Origin: an uncultured Collinsella sp.
Lineage (GTDB): Bacteria > Actinomycetota > Coriobacteriia > Coriobacteriales > Coriobacteriaceae
Reading direction: 5' to 3'
Assembly (NCBI GenBank): GCA_934621295.1
Contig: CAKTVB010000008.1
Span: 1-58,062 of the forward strand
DNA length: 58,062 nucleotides
The stretch's first letter is position 1; the number at the start of each line of letters is the position of its first letter. Under the pieces are notes generated by a model. That model made no database searches. It was not told the DNA's origin and saw only the letters and a program-made list of their open reading frames with translations. This document shows positions 35,899 through 45,432 of this stretch, piece by piece. The position numbers and the translations under genes were made by a program.

Positions 35899-36399
35899 TT
35901 AGCCTTTCCTACAGATAGGGGCCACGATAGCATCGGTATGAGCTATAAGATCTTGGGGCGCGAGTTTGAGCTGGATGCCGCACTTGCCTCCCGAGATGAA
36001 CATCTCATCATAGAGCAGGCAGGTATCGTCTATCAGCGTTGGGAACTTCTTCTTCATACCCACAGGGGAACAACCGCCACGCACATAGCCCGTGGCAGCC
36101 AGGAGTTCGCGCACGTGCATCATGGTAAGAGACTTCTCCCCCGCCGCTTGCGCCGCCGCCTTAAGATCGAGCTCCTCTGCAACGGGAATACAGCAGACCA
36201 CATGCTCGCCTGTCGGAGTGGTAGTCACCAGCGTCTTGAACCCTTGGTCAGGGTCCTCTCCAAGCTGCTCGGCAATATGCACGCCCAGCTCACGATCACC
36301 TTCGACATCAATATCGTACGTATTGACAGTATAGGCAATGCCCGCGCGCTCAAGCTCGCGCATTGCATTGGTCTTCTGGACTTTTTCTTTCTTCGCCAC
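35899..36399 (-). CDS. ybaK: Cys-tRNA(Pro)/aminoacyl-tRNA deacylase YbaK-like
   Basis: A 166-residue protein of the YbaK/EbsC editing family, which hydrolyses mischarged Cys-tRNA(Pro). Family landmarks are KTNAMRELERAGI, the conserved Lys in FKTLV, the GYVRGGCSPVGMKKKFP loop and FISGGKCGIQLKL near the end. It is the first gene of a run of eight minus-strand genes reaching whiA. Its own promoter should lie between 36400 and the nlpC terminator or transcription may read through. Confidence 0.92.
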   Translation of the reverse strand: MAKKEKVQKTNAMRELERAGIAYTVNTYDIDVEGDRELGVHIAEQLGEDPDQGFKTLVTTTPTGEHVVCCIPVAEELDLKAAAQAAGEKSLTMMHVRELLAATGYVRGGCSPVGMKKKFPTLIDDTCLLYDEMFISGGKCGIQLKLAPQDLIAHTDAIVAPICRKG

Positions 36400-36413
36400 G
36401 TGTTAGCTCCTGA

Positions 36414-36453
36414 CATAAAACAACCCCAAAGCACCACCCGGGGCGCTTTGGGG
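36414..36453 (-). terminator. Terminator of the NlpC/P60 gene
   Basis: GACCCCAAAGCG-CCC pairs with GGG-TGCTTTGGGG and is followed on the minus strand by TTGTTTTATG. Confidence 0.82.
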
Positions 36454-36478
36454 TCAATCGCATCGTGTAAGCGTGCGC

Positions 36479-37735
36479 TTAGTAGATGGGGCCGCCGCCC
36501 GCAAAATCGCTATAGTCGGAACCGGCAACATAGGTAAGGCTGCGAATACCAACACCAGCACCGGGGATGGAGTCGATCATCTGACCGCCGCCAATGTAGA
36601 TGCCAACATGCGAAATGCGGCTACCGGACTTAAAAAACACCAGGTCGCCGTAAGAAAGGCTGCCCACGTCATACGTAAGATAACGCACCTTGTTGCGGAA
36701 CGTCGCAGGGCTGTTGGACCAGGGACCATAGCCCATCGCGTAGTCAACTAAGCCAGAGCAGGTGAACCAAGAGGAGCTCGTGCTGCCGGTCCACTTATAG
36801 CCAGTGTACGAATAGCCGGAACCGATTACGCTGTAGGCACGCTGAACCATCGCCGATGCAGAGCCGCTGGGGGTGACGGACGCGCTACCGGAGCTGCTGC
36901 CGCCACTCGAAGAGCTGCCGCTCGAGCTGCTACCAGAACTATTGCCAGAGCTGCTGCTGCCCGAGGAGCTGTTTCCGGAAGAGCTTCCGCCGTTACCTGC
37001 AGAGCCGCCATTGCCACCAGCGGAGCCACCGTTGTTGCCGGATTGCTGACCTTGCTGCTGGATGGCGGAAGCCTGAGCGCGAGCGTCCTCTTCGGCCTTC
37101 TTACGAGCTGCTTCCTCTTCCTCGGCAATCTTCTCCTTGACCTCGGTGGAAAGCTGATCGTAATAACCCTGGGCCTCCGCTACGGCAGCATTTGCAGCGT
37201 CGCTCTTCTCCTGCTGCTCAGCAACGAGCTCCTCCTGCTTTTTCTGCTGCTCCTCAAGATCCGTCTTCTTCTGCTCAAGAGACTCTTTAAGCTCACGGGT
37301 CTCTGTGATCATATTCTGCTGATGCTCAGCGGCCTTGTCGGCATAATGCACGTTGGAAATCAGACTGCTAAAGCTACCGGAGCTCAAAAGCAGCGTGACT
37401 ACGTTTGCGCCACCCGTCTTGTACTGATCGGAAACGAGGATACCCAGCTCGCTTTGATTAGCTTCGAGCTGCTTTTGCTCCTCTTCGATATCGCTTTGCG
37501 TCTGCTCGATCTGAGCCTTGGTATCCTCGAGCTCGGAAGTAACGGTAGCAAGGTCGTTACCAGCCTGCTCGGCTGCAGCAGCGAGCGTATTAAGCTGCTT
37601 TGTTGCGGCTTCGAGCTGCGTCTGCAGCTCAGCGGATGTCGCCGCAGTAGCGGGAACGGGACAACCCCCTAAGGCGAGCACAAAGCTCAAGCCAACGGCG
37701 GGAATGGCGTAAAGGCTACGTTTAAGGTGCGCCAT
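36479..37735 (-). CDS. Secreted coiled-coil NlpC/P60 peptidoglycan hydrolase
   Basis: A 418-residue exported cell-wall endopeptidase. It has a signal peptide (about residues 1-32), a long coiled coil (about 35-225, Glu/Gln/Lys-rich with a short break near GGANVVTLLLSSGSF), a Ser/Gly/Asn linker (about 230-290) and a C-terminal NlpC/P60 domain with the nucleophile in FTCSGLVDY and His in SHVGIYIGG. The layout matches RipA/PcsB-like enzymes controlled by divisome ABC proteins (FtsEX), which is a family-based inference. The ATG at 37735 has AGGAG upstream and gives a canonical signal peptide. It is followed by its own terminator. Confidence 0.93.
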   Translation of the reverse strand: MAHLKRSLYAIPAVGLSFVLALGGCPVPATAATSAELQTQLEAATKQLNTLAAAAEQAGNDLATVTSELEDTKAQIEQTQSDIEEEQKQLEANQSELGILVSDQYKTGGANVVTLLLSSGSFSSLISNVHYADKAAEHQQNMITETRELKESLEQKKTDLEEQQKKQEELVAEQQEKSDAANAAVAEAQGYYDQLSTEVKEKIAEEEEAARKKAEEDARAQASAIQQQGQQSGNNGGSAGGNGGSAGNGGSSSGNSSSGSSSSGNSSGSSSSGSSSSGGSSSGSASVTPSGSASAMVQRAYSVIGSGYSYTGYKWTGSTSSSWFTCSGLVDYAMGYGPWSNSPATFRNKVRYLTYDVGSLSYGDLVFFKSGSRISHVGIYIGGGQMIDSIPGAGVGIRSLTYVAGSDYSDFAGGGPIY

Positions 37736-37892
37736 GTATAAACATCTCCTAACGGCGTGGCGAGCGATACTCACCACTCGTGTCGGTCACCATGCCAAGG
37801 AGGCGCAAAGCCCGCTTGGCAAAACGTGTAGACACCATAGTAGCAGCCCCACGAGAGCGTCGCAAAAGGTTCCACCCGTACTCCATAGGTAA

Positions 37893-37940
37893 GGAAAAAA
37901 TAAGGCGGACGCAATGGAATAATCACCACTACGCCCGCCG
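37893..37940 (-). terminator. Terminator of uvrA
   Basis: In minus-strand RNA GGCGGGCGTAGTGG pairs fully with CCATTGCGTCCGCC (14 bp, three G-U pairs), 8-nt loop, then TTATTTTTTCC. The remainder of 37736-37892 holds no gene and should contain the nlpC promoter. Confidence 0.88.
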
Positions 37941-37981
37941 TCGATCCTCGTTATTCGCCCCATGCAATATGGGAAGAGCTT

Positions 37982-40858
37982 CTAAGCCTCCTGCCGTGCC
38001 ATCCGTGCACGATCGCGCTCGAGCAAAGGTTTCAAGAACCTGCCCGTATAGCTCTTCTTGCAGCTAGCAACTTGCTCGGGCGTACCCGTCGCCACGATGC
38101 GTCCACCGCCCGAGCCGCCTTCGGGACCCAGGTCGATTAGGCGGTCCGCCACCTTGATCACGTCAAGGTTGTGCTCGATCACTAACACGGTATTGCCCGC
38201 GTCGACGAGACGCTGCAAAACGTCGATCAGCTGGCGCACGTCCTCAAAGTGAAGACCGGTTGTAGGCTCGTCCAAGATGTAGAAGGTCTTACCCGTCTGG
38301 CGACGATGCAACTCCTTGGCCAATTTCACACGCTGCGCCTCGCCACCCGAAAGAGTCGTTGCGGGCTGGCCCAGACGCACATAGCCCAAGCCCACATCGT
38401 ACAGAGTCTGAAGCTTGCGCTTGATCTGCGGGATGTTTCCAAAGAATGCCAGTGCCTCCGTCACGCTCATGTCGAGCACGTCGGAAATGGACTTGCCGCG
38501 ATAGGTGACCTCGAGCGTCTCACGGTTATAGCGCTTGCCTCCACACACCTCACAGGGCACGTAGATATCGGGCAGGAAGTGCATCTCGATCTTGATCTGG
38601 CCGTCGCCGCGGCACGCCTCGCAACGGCCGCCGCTCACGTTGAACGAGAAGCGCCCGGGCGAATAGCCGCGCGCCTTGGATTCCGGCGTAGAGGCAAATA
38701 GGGCACGCAGGTCATCCCACAGGCCGATATACGTCGCCGGATTCGAACGCGGCGTACGCCCGATGGGAGATTGGTCGATATCGATTACCTTGTCGATCTG
38801 GTCGATGCCCTCGATGCTCTTATAGGGACCTACGGGGCGCGTTGAGTGGTGCACCGCATTGGTGAGAGCCGGAGCGATGGTATCGGTAACCAACGAGCTC
38901 TTGCCCGAACCCGAGACGCCCGTCACCACAGTCAGGGTGCCAAACTCGACCTCAACATTCACCTTTTTGAGGTTATTAGCGGATGCCCCCGTGATGCGCA
39001 GCGCACCGCGATCGGGATGGCGGCGCTCCTCCGGCAGGCAGATCATGCGCCTTCCCGTAAGATAGGCGCCGGTCAGCGAATCTTCGCAGTCCATTATCTC
39101 CTCGGGCGTGCCTGCGCACACCACCTCACCGCCGTTCTCGCCCGCACCGGGACCCATATCGATCACGTAGTCGGCCGCGCGAATCGTATCCTCATCGTGC
39201 TCGACCACGATCACCGTATTGCCGATATCGCGCAGGCGCTCCAACGTGGCAATCAAGCGCTCGTTATCGCGCTGGTGCAAACCGATCGAGGGCTCGTCCA
39301 AAATATAGAGCACGCCCATAAGGCCGGCACCGATTTGCGTCGCCAGACGGATGCGCTGAGCTTCGCCGCCCGAAAGCGTGGCAGAAGCGCGATCGAGCGT
39401 CAGATAATCCAGGCCCACGTCCACCAGGAAGCGCAAGCGCTCCATGATCTCTTTCACGATACGGCCGCCAATAAACTGTTGGCGCTCCGTCAACTGCAGC
39501 TGTTCAAAAAACTCGAGCGAATCCTTGCAGGACAGGCAGCAGACGTCATAGATGGACTTGTCCCCCACTGTAACTGCAAGCATCTCGGGACGCAGGCGCG
39601 CGCCATGACAAGTCAGGCACGGCTCCTCGCGAATATACTTCTCCAAACGAGCCTTGGTGTTCTCATTCGTCGTCTCAATATAGCGCTCATACAGGATATT
39701 GCGCACGCCCGAGAACGTGGTGTCCCAGTGCGTCTCGTCACCATTGAGCTTACGATAGTCGACGCGCATCTTCTTGGTGCCCAAGCCATCCAAAAAGACT
39801 TTCTTCACACGTGGCGGCAAATCCCGCCAGGGTGTCTTGGGGTCGACCTTGAGATGCAGGCACAGCGCATGCAAAATCTGCGGATAGTAGTTGCCGTTGC
39901 CAAAGACGCTGCCGAACACGCCCTCGTCCACCGAAAGCGACGGATCCTCGATAAGAGCCTCGGCATCAACAACCTTCTTGAAGCCCAAGCCATCGCATTC
40001 GGGACAAGCGCCATAGGGGGCATTAAAGGAAAAATCGCGCGGTTGCAGGTCGTCGATGGAATGGCCATGCTCCGGGCAAGCGAGCGCCAGGGAATAGGAA
40101 AGCAAGTCCCCTTCCGTCCCTTCAGGCGCATCGCGGTCGGGCAGCAGGTAGACCTCAACGTTATCGTGTGCAAGCTTGGTCGCCTGTTCCACGCCCTCAG
40201 CGATACGGCCCAGGCTGTTCTCGCGAATCACGATGCGGTCCACGACCACCTGGATATCGTGCTTGTATTTCTTGTCCAGCTCAATCGAATCGTCGAGCGA
40301 GCGAACCTCACCGTCCACGCGCACGCGCGAGAAGCCCTCACGGCGCAAGTCCTCGAACAGTTTGGCGAACTCGCCTTTACGCCCGCGGACCACCGGCGCC
40401 ATGATAAAGGCGCGGCGCCCCTGGCCCGCCTCCAGAATCTTATCGGCTACCTGATCGGTAGTCTGGCGCTCGATCACGCGCCCGCACTCCGGACAGTGAG
40501 GCACACCGATGCGCGCAAACAGCAGGCGCAGGTAGTCGTAGATCTCGGTTACGGTTCCCACCGTCGAGCGAGGATTCTTAGAGGTCGTCTTTTGGTCAAT
40601 CGACACCGCAGGCGACAGGCCATCGATGGAATCGAGGTCCGGTTTATCCATCTGCCCCAGGAACTGGCGAGCATAGCTCGACAGGCTTTCCACATAGCGG
40701 CGCTGTCCCTCGGCGTAGATGGTATCGAACGCAAGGCTCGACTTGCCCGAACCGGAAAGGCCGGTGATGACCACGAGCTTATCGCGCGGAATGGTGACAT
40801 CGACGTTTTGGAGATTATGCTCTCGCGCGCCACGGATAACGATGGACGAATCGGACAT
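37982..40858 (-). CDS. uvrA: Excinuclease ABC subunit A
   Basis: The damage-recognition ATPase of nucleotide excision repair, 958 residues. Two ABC modules are present: Walker A GLSGSGKSSLAF near the N-terminus and GVSGSGKSSLV in the second half, each with its signature LSGGEAQRI/LSGGEAQRV. Zinc-binding CxxC pairs are seen (CPECGRV, CPECDGLG, CLTCHGA, CEACRGDG...CEVCGGK). The frame extends upstream, but the ATG at 40858 has AGAGGAG before it and gives the family N-terminus. A LexA-like box lies upstream at 40929-40942. Confidence 0.97.
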   Translation of the reverse strand: MSDSSIVIRGAREHNLQNVDVTIPRDKLVVITGLSGSGKSSLAFDTIYAEGQRRYVESLSSYARQFLGQMDKPDLDSIDGLSPAVSIDQKTTSKNPRSTVGTVTEIYDYLRLLFARIGVPHCPECGRVIERQTTDQVADKILEAGQGRRAFIMAPVVRGRKGEFAKLFEDLRREGFSRVRVDGEVRSLDDSIELDKKYKHDIQVVVDRIVIRENSLGRIAEGVEQATKLAHDNVEVYLLPDRDAPEGTEGDLLSYSLALACPEHGHSIDDLQPRDFSFNAPYGACPECDGLGFKKVVDAEALIEDPSLSVDEGVFGSVFGNGNYYPQILHALCLHLKVDPKTPWRDLPPRVKKVFLDGLGTKKMRVDYRKLNGDETHWDTTFSGVRNILYERYIETTNENTKARLEKYIREEPCLTCHGARLRPEMLAVTVGDKSIYDVCCLSCKDSLEFFEQLQLTERQQFIGGRIVKEIMERLRFLVDVGLDYLTLDRASATLSGGEAQRIRLATQIGAGLMGVLYILDEPSIGLHQRDNERLIATLERLRDIGNTVIVVEHDEDTIRAADYVIDMGPGAGENGGEVVCAGTPEEIMDCEDSLTGAYLTGRRMICLPEERRHPDRGALRITGASANNLKKVNVEVEFGTLTVVTGVSGSGKSSLVTDTIAPALTNAVHHSTRPVGPYKSIEGIDQIDKVIDIDQSPIGRTPRSNPATYIGLWDDLRALFASTPESKARGYSPGRFSFNVSGGRCEACRGDGQIKIEMHFLPDIYVPCEVCGGKRYNRETLEVTYRGKSISDVLDMSVTEALAFFGNIPQIKRKLQTLYDVGLGYVRLGQPATTLSGGEAQRVKLAKELHRRQTGKTFYILDEPTTGLHFEDVRQLIDVLQRLVDAGNTVLVIEHNLDVIKVADRLIDLGPEGGSGGGRIVATGTPEQVASCKKSYTGRFLKPLLERDRARMARQEA

Positions 40859-40912
40859 GTATCGAGCTCCTCTTACGATAGATAATGACGCTCGGCGCCT
40901 CTTTGGCTTCTC

Positions 40913-40942
40913 AGTGTAGCGTACCACTCGGACAAATGTTCG
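40913..40942 (-). promoter_or_regulatory. uvrA promoter with LexA (SOS) box
   Basis: CGGACAAATGTTCG (40929-40942) matches the Gram-positive LexA consensus CGAAC-N4-GTTCG with one mismatch. A minus-strand -10 (TACACT, 40913-40918) lies just downstream, so the box would cover the -35 region, as expected for an SOS-repressed promoter. Transcripts would start about 50 nt before the uvrA ATG. Confidence 0.65.
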
Positions 40943-41065
40943 TGTTTTGCATGCGATATTCGCACCTCGATTCAACACCCACCGGCACACCAACCATCAA
41001 GCTACGATATAGTCAGTATCAATAAAAAGTCAGGATTTGCAGGCCCTTAAAGAAACCACGCACCC

Positions 41066-43198
41066 ATGATTCAAAGCACTCCTCAGCACCCCGCAACCGA
41101 TCCGATTGTTGCTGCCGCACTACTTGTCATCGCCATGGCAGCAGCCGTCTGGCACGAATGGAAGACGGGACATCGCATCCATCCTTCGACCATCCTTTGG
41201 CCTCTCCCCTTCCTCGCTTCCGAGATCCTCGTTGCCACCTGGGGCATCATGGACATCTGCCGGGCGGATGCATCTTCCATCTGCATCCACGCGGCCACCA
41301 CGCTCATCTGTGGCGTCGTACCCATCCTGCGTCGTCCGTTTCTCGATTGGCTCGACAAGCAAGATGGAGTCATGCCACATACCATCTGCATCGGTCGAGA
41401 CGTCCTCCTCATAGCGGCGACATCCGTCATATCGGTGGTCTCGCTTGAAACCGCCTGCAACAGCGAGCATCTCGCAGGCATCCCAAGCGCATTTTTCTAT
41501 GCTTCTGCGCTCATCATCTTCCTCATCATGCTCATCCTCTACTTTGCAGGACAGAGGTGCGGGAGCGCGTGCTGCATCGCAGTCGCCGCCTGTTGCGGCT
41601 TTGGCATCGCGGAGCATTTTGTCATCGAGTTCAAGGGGGCAGCCCTGCTTCCCAGCGACCTTCTTGCCATGGGAACCGCCATGGCCGTGAGCGAGGGCTA
41701 CCACTTTACATTCAACGCTGACATCGTCACCTCGCTCACCTGGGCCGCTGTCGCCTGTGCCCTGCTTTCGCTGATAAGCCCGCCGCGACCGAGCAAGCGT
41801 TCGCACGTCATCGCCAACGTGGGCGTCAACATCATGTGCGCGCTCATCACCTGGTCATGTGTCTCGAGTGCATTTGCCAATGTCAAACTCGAGGATGCGC
41901 TCGACTTTAGCTACGACCGTTGGTGGCCCATCAACAGCTATCAGACGTATGGCTTTATCCCCGTCTTCACCGCGACTGCTCAGAACTTCGAGATCGAGCA
42001 ACCAGACAATTACTCCGATGTCGAAGCGCAGGATATCCAGGCGCAGCTTGCCGCCCAGTACGATGCCGGCCGCGGTTCGAGCCCCGAGCGTCAGGCTGCC
42101 GTAACCCAATACAACGAGCTCAAACCCACCGTCATCACGGTCATGAACGAAACGTTCAGCGACCTGTCCCTCTTCGAAGCACTGCGCGATGCGGGCTACG
42201 CCGGACCACAGTACTTCAACTCGATTCCCGATGCCCTGATTCGCGGCTCGCTCATGGCCTCAATCACCGGCGGAGGAACGGCAAACACCGAGTTCGAATA
42301 TCTCACCAATGATTCTTTGGGCTTTATCGGTTCAGGCAAATACCCCTACAGCCTTTACAGCCTTGAACATGTCGATAGTCTTGCCAAACAGTTCGGCAAC
42401 GCCGGATATCGCACGCTCGCCATGCATCCCAACCTTCCCGACAACTGGAACCGCCGCACAGCCTATCAAAGCCTCGGATTCTCAAAGTTCCTCTCCATCG
42501 ACGATTTCCAGGGGGCTCCGAGCTATCACTCCGGCGTTACCGATGCCGCCACCTACGACAAGATCCTTGAGGAGCTGAACAAAAGCGGCAGTCCTCAGTT
42601 CATTCTGGATGTCACCATGCAAAACCACGGCGGCTACGATGCCGGAACCGTACCGGATGAGGACCTGACGCACTATGCACCCATGGGACTTAGTGACGAC
42701 ACCTGCGCGCGGATGAACGTTTATCTCACCTGTATCGAGAAATCTGATCAGGAGCTGTCCGCGTTTATGGAGCAGCTGCGCGCGCTCGACCGGCCCGTCG
42801 TACTCGTCTTCTTTGGCGATCACCAGCCCACGGTCTCGACAGCGATGAACGACGAGCTCTATGCGGGCGAAAACAGCCTGGAGCACACTGCGCGCATCTA
42901 CAGCTCGAACTATTTCGTCTGGGCCAATTACGACGTGGCGGGCGCAGAGCAAATCAGCCAGCAAGAGGCCATCGGCGCAAGCGAACTTTCCGCCCGTGTG
43001 CTCGATCTGATCGGCGCCCCACTTACCGACTATCAAAAAGCCCTGCTCGCCACGCGCCAAGATGTGCCCGCATTCTCCGGCGTCTGCTACGTAGGTGCCG
43101 ACGGCCAACTTTATGCTCTCGACGGCGACTCTCCCTACGCTGCCGTCATCGACCACATCCGCCGTATGCAGTACCTCAACTTCGCACGAAAGCTGTAG
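41066..43198 (+). CDS. LtaS-like membrane phospho-transferase (alkaline phosphatase superfamily)
   Basis: A 710-residue protein with about seven to eight N-terminal membrane helices (to about residue 270) and an extracellular sulfatase-like domain (about 345-665). Catalytic residues of the LtaS family are visible: Glu in TVMNETF (E362), the nucleophile Thr in GGGTANTEF (T405), and the Asp-His pair in FFGDHQP. It could polymerise glycerol-phosphate or transfer phospho-alcohol groups onto wall or membrane glycopolymers. The substrate is unknown. No strong ribosome-binding site is seen. It is the first gene of the plus-strand block. Confidence 0.88.
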   Translation: MIQSTPQHPATDPIVAAALLVIAMAAAVWHEWKTGHRIHPSTILWPLPFLASEILVATWGIMDICRADASSICIHAATTLICGVVPILRRPFLDWLDKQDGVMPHTICIGRDVLLIAATSVISVVSLETACNSEHLAGIPSAFFYASALIIFLIMLILYFAGQRCGSACCIAVAACCGFGIAEHFVIEFKGAALLPSDLLAMGTAMAVSEGYHFTFNADIVTSLTWAAVACALLSLISPPRPSKRSHVIANVGVNIMCALITWSCVSSAFANVKLEDALDFSYDRWWPINSYQTYGFIPVFTATAQNFEIEQPDNYSDVEAQDIQAQLAAQYDAGRGSSPERQAAVTQYNELKPTVITVMNETFSDLSLFEALRDAGYAGPQYFNSIPDALIRGSLMASITGGGTANTEFEYLTNDSLGFIGSGKYPYSLYSLEHVDSLAKQFGNAGYRTLAMHPNLPDNWNRRTAYQSLGFSKFLSIDDFQGAPSYHSGVTDAATYDKILEELNKSGSPQFILDVTMQNHGGYDAGTVPDEDLTHYAPMGLSDDTCARMNVYLTCIEKSDQELSAFMEQLRALDRPVVLVFFGDHQPTVSTAMNDELYAGENSLEHTARIYSSNYFVWANYDVAGAEQISQQEAIGASELSARVLDLIGAPLTDYQKALLATRQDVPAFSGVCYVGADGQLYALDGDSPYAAVIDHIRRMQYLNFARKL

Positions 43199-43302
43199 AC
43201 ACAACAGCTGCGCACCCCGAAGGGGTGGGTACAATGAAGCTTGTTAAATCGAGCACAACATGTCCGCCCAAAGGCGGGCGTGCACAACGAAAGGAAGCGC
43301 AC

Positions 43303-44121
43303 ATGGGTTGCGAGCACGCTAACGAAGCCGGCGGGAAAACCGCGCCGCAGGAGTTTGAAGAGAACACTCTCTCCGAGGTCAAGCACGTCATCGCCGTCTT
43401 GTCCGGCAAGGGAGGCGTGGGCAAGTCCCTCGTCTGCGGCGGCCTCGCCACGCAGCTCACGCGCGCGGGCCACAAGGTCGGCATCCTCGACGCCGATATC
43501 ACCGGCCCCTCCATCCCCAAGATGTTCGGCATGAGCGGACGCCACGCGCACGCCCTCGGCAAGCTGCTGCTGCCCGAGGTCACCGAGAGCGGCATCCATG
43601 TCATGTCATCCAACCTCGTGCTGCAAAACGAGACCGACCCCGTGCTTTGGCGCGGACCCGTTATCGCTGGCGCCATCCGCCAGTTCTGGAGCGAGACCTC
43701 CTGGGGCCCGCTCGACTATCTGCTGGTCGACATGCCCCCGGGCACGAGCGATGTGGCCCTCACCGTCTTCCAATCCCTACCGGTCGACGGCATCGTGATC
43801 GTCACGAGCCCGCAGGACCTGGTGTCGATGATCGTCGCCAAAGCCGTCAACATGGCTCAGAAGATGGACGTCCCCGTGTTGGGCGTCGTCGAGAACATGA
43901 GCTATATCGAGTGCCCCGGCTGCGGCAAGAAGATCGAGGTCTTTGGCAAGAGCAAGCTCGATGAGGTCGCCGCACAATACGGCCTCGACATCCTGGGCCG
44001 CCTTCCCATCGACCCTGCCCTCGCCGCTGCATGCGACGCCGGCAAGATCGAGGAGAGCCTCCCTACAGAGTTCCTGCCCCAGGCGGTTGCCGCCTGCGAG
44101 GCAGTCGAGATGCATGCATAG
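43303..44121 (+). CDS. Mrp/NBP35-type Fe-S carrier P-loop ATPase
   Basis: A 272-residue MinD-superfamily ATPase. The deviant Walker A GKGGVGKS has the two Lys expected, switch I/II motifs are DADITGPSIPKMFG and DMPPGTSDV, and the CPGC motif that bridges a 4Fe-4S cluster between subunits is in YIECPGCGKK. It should carry or insert iron-sulfur clusters. The ATG at 43303 has AAAGGAAG 5 nt upstream. Its stop overlaps the next gene. In this window the clients could include the radical SAM activase, which is speculative. Confidence 0.93.
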   Translation: MGCEHANEAGGKTAPQEFEENTLSEVKHVIAVLSGKGGVGKSLVCGGLATQLTRAGHKVGILDADITGPSIPKMFGMSGRHAHALGKLLLPEVTESGIHVMSSNLVLQNETDPVLWRGPVIAGAIRQFWSETSWGPLDYLLVDMPPGTSDVALTVFQSLPVDGIVIVTSPQDLVSMIVAKAVNMAQKMDVPVLGVVENMSYIECPGCGKKIEVFGKSKLDEVAAQYGLDILGRLPIDPALAAACDAGKIEESLPTEFLPQAVAACEAVEMHA

Positions 44122-45418
44122 AGCCGTGTCCATCGTCTACGACATCGCCATCATCGGCGGCGGAGCCTCTGGGCTCGCCGCCGCCATCGCCTCCACTCGC
44201 GCAGGCGCGCGCGTTCTTGTAATCGAGCGCGACGTCAAAGCGGGACTCCCCCTTCTCGCTACGGGCAACGGCCGCTGCAACTTAAGCAACGAGAACCTAG
44301 GCTCCGCGCACTATCTACACCCCAGTATCGCATCCCGCGTGATGGGGTCCGCGCCGGAGCGCGATATCGCCGATTTCTTTGCTTCGCTCGGCTTGATCAC
44401 AACGTCCATCGACGGCCGCCTCTACCCCATCACGCGGCGCGCCGAATCAGTACGCGACGTGCTGCTCGATGCCGGCACACGAGAAGGCGTCGACATGGAA
44501 TGCGCGTGCACGCCCACGGCCGCGCAATACGACGAAGCAGCACGCGTCTGGTCACTCGAGTGCCAGCGCCCCGCCCGCCCACTTAAGGCAAAAGCAGGCG
44601 CGGACGCCAAGGCGAGCCTTCGCAATCTCCGCCGGGCTCTGCGCGATACCGAGATGACGTCCGTCGCGTTCCAAGCGCGCGCCGTCATCATCGCCGTCGG
44701 AGGCAAAAGCTCCTCCGTCACCGATATCTTTTCCCTGTCGCACCTCTCTGCAAGCCCGGTCCTGTGCCCCCTCGCAGCGACGCCGCACGATATCGCAGGG
44801 TCGCCGCTCGGCAACGGCGCTCTCAAAGCTCTCGACGGCCAGCGCATCCACGCAACGCTTTCGCTTCCCGATTGCGGCTGGATGGAAACGGGCGAGGTGC
44901 TCTTCCGCCCTTACGGCATCTCTGGCATCGTCGCTTTCAACGCCTCTCGCCGTACGCATGCAGGAGACATACTCGAGATGGACCTTCTGCCCGAGCTCTC
45001 CAGCGTCGCACTCCATTCTGAGCTTGAGCGCCGTACATCCATGCGCGGAGCACTTTCCCCGCACGATCTTGGCTGGTTCGATGGCCTGCTCACGCGCCCT
45101 GTCGCTTCGTTTGTCACCGCAGTCGCCCAAAACCCGGCGGGCCTCAGACAGCTCGAGCGCGCCATCAAACACGCCCCCTTTGCCGTTGTAGGAACCGCCG
45201 ACGAGCAGTCCGCGCAAGTGCACCGCGGCGGCATCCCCTTCGACGCCGTCGACCTGGCCGCGCTCGGTATCAACCTGCCGCAAACACCGCAGTTGTTTGC
45301 CTGCGGCGAGGCCCTTGACATGGACGCCGATTGCGGCGGCTTCAACCTCGCCTGGGCATGGCTGTCCGGCATCCGCGCCGGCAAGGCCGCGGCACGCGCA
45401 GCCCAAGAGACTCGATAA
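44114..45418 (+). CDS. HI0933/BaiN-like FAD oxidoreductase
   Basis: A 434-residue flavoprotein. The dinucleotide fold is IIGGGASGLAAAIAS, the acidic residue ending strand two is in VLVIERD, and the family signature TGNGRCNLSN follows. The C-terminal GGFNLAWAWLSGIRAGKAAA resembles the second FAD contact. Members are of poorly known function; BaiN relatives act in bile-acid metabolism, but this assignment would be overreach here. The ATG at 44114 overlaps the mrp stop by 8 nt; a GTG at 44126 is an alternative start. Confidence 0.87.
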   Translation: MHRAVSIVYDIAIIGGGASGLAAAIASTRAGARVLVIERDVKAGLPLLATGNGRCNLSNENLGSAHYLHPSIASRVMGSAPERDIADFFASLGLITTSIDGRLYPITRRAESVRDVLLDAGTREGVDMECACTPTAAQYDEAARVWSLECQRPARPLKAKAGADAKASLRNLRRALRDTEMTSVAFQARAVIIAVGGKSSSVTDIFSLSHLSASPVLCPLAATPHDIAGSPLGNGALKALDGQRIHATLSLPDCGWMETGEVLFRPYGISGIVAFNASRRTHAGDILEMDLLPELSSVALHSELERRTSMRGALSPHDLGWFDGLLTRPVASFVTAVAQNPAGLRQLERAIKHAPFAVVGTADEQSAQVHRGGIPFDAVDLAALGINLPQTPQLFACGEALDMDADCGGFNLAWAWLSGIRAGKAAARAAQETR

Positions 45419-45432
45419 CCCGAAAGGTCATC

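Noticed and set aside
36841..37040. Repetitive Ser/Gly codons in the NlpC/P60 gene considered as a DNA repeat array
   Set aside because: The codons vary and the region is a normal low-complexity protein linker.
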